Below, one piece after another: positions 61,901 through 64,000 of a stretch of 64,000 bases of DNA (within the stretch, counting starts at the first letter, position 1; each line of letters begins with the position of its first letter). A program made the translations under genes and the position numbers. The stretch is from Clostridium tertium. GTDB taxonomy: Bacteria > Bacillota > Clostridia > Clostridiales > Clostridiaceae. The DNA lies in NCBI RefSeq assembly GCF_017873245.1, contig NZ_JAGGJY010000001.1, positions 62,001 through 126,000 of the forward strand, read 5' to 3'. The notes beneath the pieces were generated by a model, which ran no database searches, was not told the DNA's origin, and worked only from the letters and a program-made list of their open reading frames with translations.

Positions 61901-62509
61901 GACATCGGATACGGTGGATTAGACCACGTTCTTGCTTCAGGAGAAGACGTAAATGTTCTTGTATTTGATACAGAAATCTACTCAAATACTGGTGGACAAT
62001 CTTCAAAATCTACTCCAACTGCTGCAATAGCTAAGTTTGCTGCATCAGGAAAGAGAACTAAAAAGAAAGACCTAGGAATGATGGCTATGACATATGGATA
62101 TGTATATGTAGCTCAAATTTCTATGGGAGCTGACAAGAACCAAACTCTTAAAGCAATAGCTGAAGCTGAAGCATATGATGGTCCATCATTAATCATTGCT
62201 TATGCTCCATGTATAAGCCATGGTATTAAGAGTGGTATGGCTAATAGCCAAGATGAAGCTAAAAAAGCTGTTGAATGCGGATATTGGGGATTATATAGAT
62301 ATAACCCAAGCTTAGTTGGAACTAAGAATCCATTCTCATTAGATTCTAAAGAACCAAAAGCTGATTTCAGAGAATTCTTAATGGGTGAAGTAAGATACGC
62401 ATCACTTGCTAAGGCATTCCCAGAAGCTGCTGAAGCTTTATTCGAAAAGACAGAAAAGGATGCTATGGAAAGATTAGCAAACTATAAGAGATTAGCAGAA
62501 CAACAATAA
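58997..62509 (+). CDS. nifJ: Pyruvate:ferredoxin (flavodoxin) oxidoreductase
   Basis: A 1170-residue single-chain PFOR converting pyruvate and CoA to acetyl-CoA, CO2 and reduced ferredoxin/flavodoxin. In order: domain I (AYAFTEVAAIFPITPSSPMAE), the gamma domain, two 4Fe-4S motifs CIQCNQCAYVCP (about 688) and CTGCGNCAQVCP (about 745), the proximal cluster CAGCGET (about 813), and the TPP site GDGWAYDIGYGG (near 962) with NTGGQSSKSTPT. Codon choice is distinctly more C-ending (ATC, TTC, AAC) than neighbours, a sign of very high expression. AGAGAGGTC precedes the ATG. Confidence 0.96.
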   Translation: MRKMKTMDGNTAAAHISYAFTEVAAIFPITPSSPMAEHVDEWVAQGRKNIFGQPVKVMEMQSEAGAAGAVHGSLQAGALTTTYTASQGLLLMIPNMYKIAGEMLPTVFHVSARALATSSLSIFGDHQDVMAARQTGFAMLAEGSVQEVMDLSAVAHLTSIKTRIPFMNFFDGFRTSHEIQKIEVLEYDELAKLVDHDALDAFRKRALNPNHPVTRGTAQNPDIYFQTRESVNRFYEDIPEVVESYMAEITKLTGREYHCFDYYGAPDADRIIITMGSSTDVAEETVDYLNAKGEKVGVVKVRLYRPFSTERLLKVIPATVKSIAVLDRTKEPGSIGEPLYLDVKSAFYGRENAPVIVGGRYGLGSKDPNPSHIASVYANLLSENPKDGFTIGIVDDVTNTSLEAVGDIDATPEGTKACKFWGLGSDGTVGANKSAIKIIGDHTDMYAQGYFSYDSKKSGGITVSHLRFGKKQIKSPYLVDKADFVACHNQAYVYKYDVLEGLKKNGKFLLNTIWTPEEVNEKLPAAMKRFIAENNIDFYTLNAVKIAQEIGLGGRINMIMQAAFFKIANIIPVEDAVKYLKDAVVKSYGKKGEKVVNMNYAAIDKGVESIVKIEVPADWKDAVEEVKEEKNDIPAFIKNIVEPINAQKGFDLPVSAFEGMEDGTFMAGTAAYEKRGIAINVPEWQQDKCIQCNQCAYVCPHAVIRPFLLNENEKENAPESLKIVPAKALKTEEPTFYTIGVTPLDCTGCGNCAQVCPAPGKALIMKPMDTQEDQIEAWDYAVKEVAPKKNPMNKNTVKGSQFEQPLFEFSGACAGCGETPYAKLVTQLFGDRMMIANATGCSSIWGGSVPATPYTVNNEGHGPAWANSLFEDNAEFGLGMFLGVKAIRERIADNMKKGLEVETSEDVKAVLQDWLDHMNSGEGTRDRADRVIATLGNVDADYAREVLKDKEFLVKRSQWIFGGDGWAYDIGYGGLDHVLASGEDVNVLVFDTEIYSNTGGQSSKSTPTAAIAKFAASGKRTKKKDLGMMAMTYGYVYVAQISMGADKNQTLKAIAEAEAYDGPSLIIAYAPCISHGIKSGMANSQDEAKKAVECGYWGLYRYNPSLVGTKNPFSLDSKEPKADFREFLMGEVRYASLAKAFPEAAEALFEKTEKDAMERLANYKRLAEQQ

Positions 62510-62518
62510 TTTTTATAG

Positions 62519-62548
62519 ATGAGGAGCTATAAAGCTCCTCATTTTTTT
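62519..62548 (+). terminator. Terminator after PFOR
   Basis: ATGAGGAGCT-ATAA-AGCTCCTCAT followed by seven T. Confidence 0.92.
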
Positions 62549-62654
62549 CTACTCTTAATAAAAAATAAAAATAATTTAATATTTTCCTTTTAATTTTTGT
62601 TAATTAAGGGTAGAATTAAATAGAATCATAATCTATTGAAGGAGGATTAGTTTA

Positions 62655-62987
62655 ATGGATAACGAAAAGAAATGTGGATGCAACGAAGAAGAAAAGGAAT
62701 GTGGATGCGGTCACGATCATGATCATGAACATCATGAAGGATGTGGTTGTGGAGAAGATCATCACGAACACTTTGTTGTAGACTTAGAAGATGATAATGG
62801 AAATGTTATTTCATGTCCAATTATAGATGCTTTTGAATTTGAAGAAAATGAGTATATCTTAGCTCAAGATCCAAATGAAGATTCAGTTTACTTATTTAGA
62901 TCAAATGAAGATGGGGAATTAATAATTCCAGAAGAAGAAGAATTTGATAGAGTATCAAAGTTCTATAGTGAAGATTTAGCAGAATAA
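62655..62987 (+). CDS. DUF1292 protein with His/Cys-rich N-terminal extension
   Basis: A 110-residue acidic protein. Residues 40-110 are a DUF1292 domain (YrzB-like; VVDLEDDNGNVISCPIIDAFEFEENEYILAQD). The first 38 residues form an extension with repeated CGC and HDHDH-type clusters (seven Cys and about ten His), able to bind zinc or nickel. The family has no known function. GGAGGA precedes the ATG; C-ending codons are fairly frequent, as in PFOR. Confidence 0.85.
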   Translation: MDNEKKCGCNEEEKECGCGHDHDHEHHEGCGCGEDHHEHFVVDLEDDNGNVISCPIIDAFEFEENEYILAQDPNEDSVYLFRSNEDGELIIPEEEEFDRVSKFYSEDLAE

Positions 62988-62991
62988 TAAT

Positions 62992-63020
62992 AAAAGAAGT
63001 GTCAAGTTTGGCACTTCTTT
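62992..63020 (+). terminator. Terminator after the DUF1292 gene
   Basis: AAAAGAAGTGTC pairs with GGCACTTCTTTT (one G-U), 6-nt loop, T-rich tail. Confidence 0.85.
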
Positions 63021-63260
63021 TATTTTGATAAAAATATAAATATTATTTTATTAAAACAAATAAGCATAATGCTATACTTTATAACCAAAAGTTGAATTCA
63101 CAGTTTCCTTATCTATGGTTTTCAAGTGAGCATATTAATTTTACTTTGATTTAGAGTAAATTTGTGGAATAAGTAAATTTATATATGTTTACTTTTTAAT
63201 TGTCATTTTATATTAATAATGATATATTTTTAATATATACTTAAGAAATAAGGTGTTAAA

Positions 63261-64000
63261 ATGAACTATGCAGATTTACATATTCATTCAAGTTATTCAG
63301 ATGGTAGTATGACACCAGAAGAAATTGTAGATAAAGCAAAAAGTCTAGGTGTGAAAAGTATTTCTATAACAGATCATGACTCAATAGCTTCACAATATAT
63401 AATTAAAAATGATTATAAAGATATAAATATTATATCTGGAATAGAGCTAAGTACTGAATATGATGATTTAGAAATTCATATATTAGGATATTTTATTGAT
63501 ATAAAAGATAAAAATTTAAATGAAACTGTAAATAGATTAAATAAAGCAAGAATAGAAAGAATAGAAGAAATTCTTTTTAAGTTAAATAAGAATGATATCC
63601 ATTTAACTTTAGATGAGCTGGCTATTGATTTAGATTCTACAGTGATTGGAAGAAGTCATGTTGCTAATGCTATGGTTAAAAAAGGATACTTTGATAGTTA
63701 TAAAGCTGCTTTTACTAACTTTTTAGTTAAGGGAAAGCCTGCATATGTTAAAGGTTTCAAGCTAAATTATAAAGATGCTATAAAAGTTATAAATAATTCA
63801 GGCGGAATTGCAGTTTTAGCTCACCCAGGTCAAATATATAAAGGATTAGCAATAGAAAATATAATTAAGGATCTTAAATTTTATGGGCTAAGAGGTGTAG
63901 AAGTATATCATCCTAGCCATAGTAGAGAACAAACTAATAATTTTTATAATATATGTAAGAAATATAAATTATTCATAACTGGTGGAAGCGATTATCATGG
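63261..64000 (+). CDS. PHP-domain metal-dependent phosphoesterase, 3'-truncated by the window edge
   Basis: 246 N-terminal residues are visible, open to the window end. The PHP motifs are YADLHIHSSYSDGSMTPEE (motif I), ITDHDS (motif II), SGIELSTEY (motif III region), AVLAHPGQ and GGSDYHG, so all metal ligands seen so far are intact. It resembles YciV/RnaseAM-type phosphatases acting on 3',5'-nucleoside bisphosphates or RNA 5' ends. AAGGTG precedes the ATG. Confidence 0.85.
   Translation, partial: MNYADLHIHSSYSDGSMTPEEIVDKAKSLGVKSISITDHDSIASQYIIKNDYKDINIISGIELSTEYDDLEIHILGYFIDIKDKNLNETVNRLNKARIERIEEILFKLNKNDIHLTLDELAIDLDSTVIGRSHVANAMVKKGYFDSYKAAFTNFLVKGKPAYVKGFKLNYKDAIKVINNSGGIAVLAHPGQIYKGLAIENIIKDLKFYGLRGVEVYHPSHSREQTNNFYNICKKYKLFITGGSDYH

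Overview
The window is typical Clostridium sensu stricto DNA (low-GC, anaerobic, spore-forming Firmicute). Evidence: very AT-rich base composition with A/T-ending codons, strong AGGAGG-type ribosome binding sites, a CotJABC spore-coat operon, a CotF-like coat protein, an alpha/beta-type small acid-soluble spore protein, pyruvate:ferredoxin oxidoreductase with a flavodoxin, a PPi-type phosphofructokinase and T-box/PyrR leader control. I cannot name the species. No tRNA, rRNA, CRISPR array, prophage or insertion sequence was seen; the window reads as ordinary chromosome. Both ends cut genes: an unrecognised protein at the left edge and a PHP-domain protein at the right.

Layout. 1-2.5 kb: small genes (MerR-like, DUF6241 with an apparent ATA start, a 46-aa zinc ribbon, DUF2500). 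2.6-16.3 kb: a complete sialic acid utilisation island: an RpiR regulator (NanR type), a divergent YhcH/NanQ gene, then one long operon with a family-5 solute-binding lipoprotein, two permeases and two ATPases (SAT-like sialate ABC importer), NanA lyase, an FAD flavoprotein of the fumarate reductase/aspartate oxidase superfamily, two CE7-type esterases (the second lacks its nucleophilic serine), NanE and NanK. The proposed flow is import, de-O-acetylation, cleavage to ManNAc and pyruvate, phosphorylation by NanK and epimerisation by NanE to GlcNAc-6-P. No sialidase, nagA or nagB is present, so these lie elsewhere.

16.3-23.6 kb: spore coat genes, an archaeal-type AspRS behind a T-box with one Asp specifier but two antiterminator/terminator tails, cotJABC, a bicovalent-flavin BBE oxidase, an EFR1 flavodoxin/ferredoxin and TtcA. 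23.8-33.9 kb: two c-di-GMP GGDEF-EAL proteins, a MATE exporter, TrpP behind a Trp T-box, a CE4 deacetylase, uracil permease behind two PyrR elements, and a single-domain prealbumin-like protein. 34-41 kb: dUTPase, an ABC-F protein, PPi-type PFK, MntP, and a Fur-family regulator convergent with a ZnuBC-like importer whose promoter carries a perfect palindrome.

41-64 kb: housekeeping genes: PepF, rhomboid, GdhA, a family-2 glycosyltransferase, a type II topoisomerase pair (ParE/ParC-like) with a LexA-like box on a distant upstream promoter, a DJ-1 protein, RecJ, SASP, MurG, flavodoxin and PFOR separated by a probable structured RNA, and a His/Cys-rich DUF1292 protein. The most novel-looking items are the flavoprotein and serine-less esterase in the sialate operon, the double-tailed T-box, and the unassigned structured leaders before PFOR and the DUF6762 gene.
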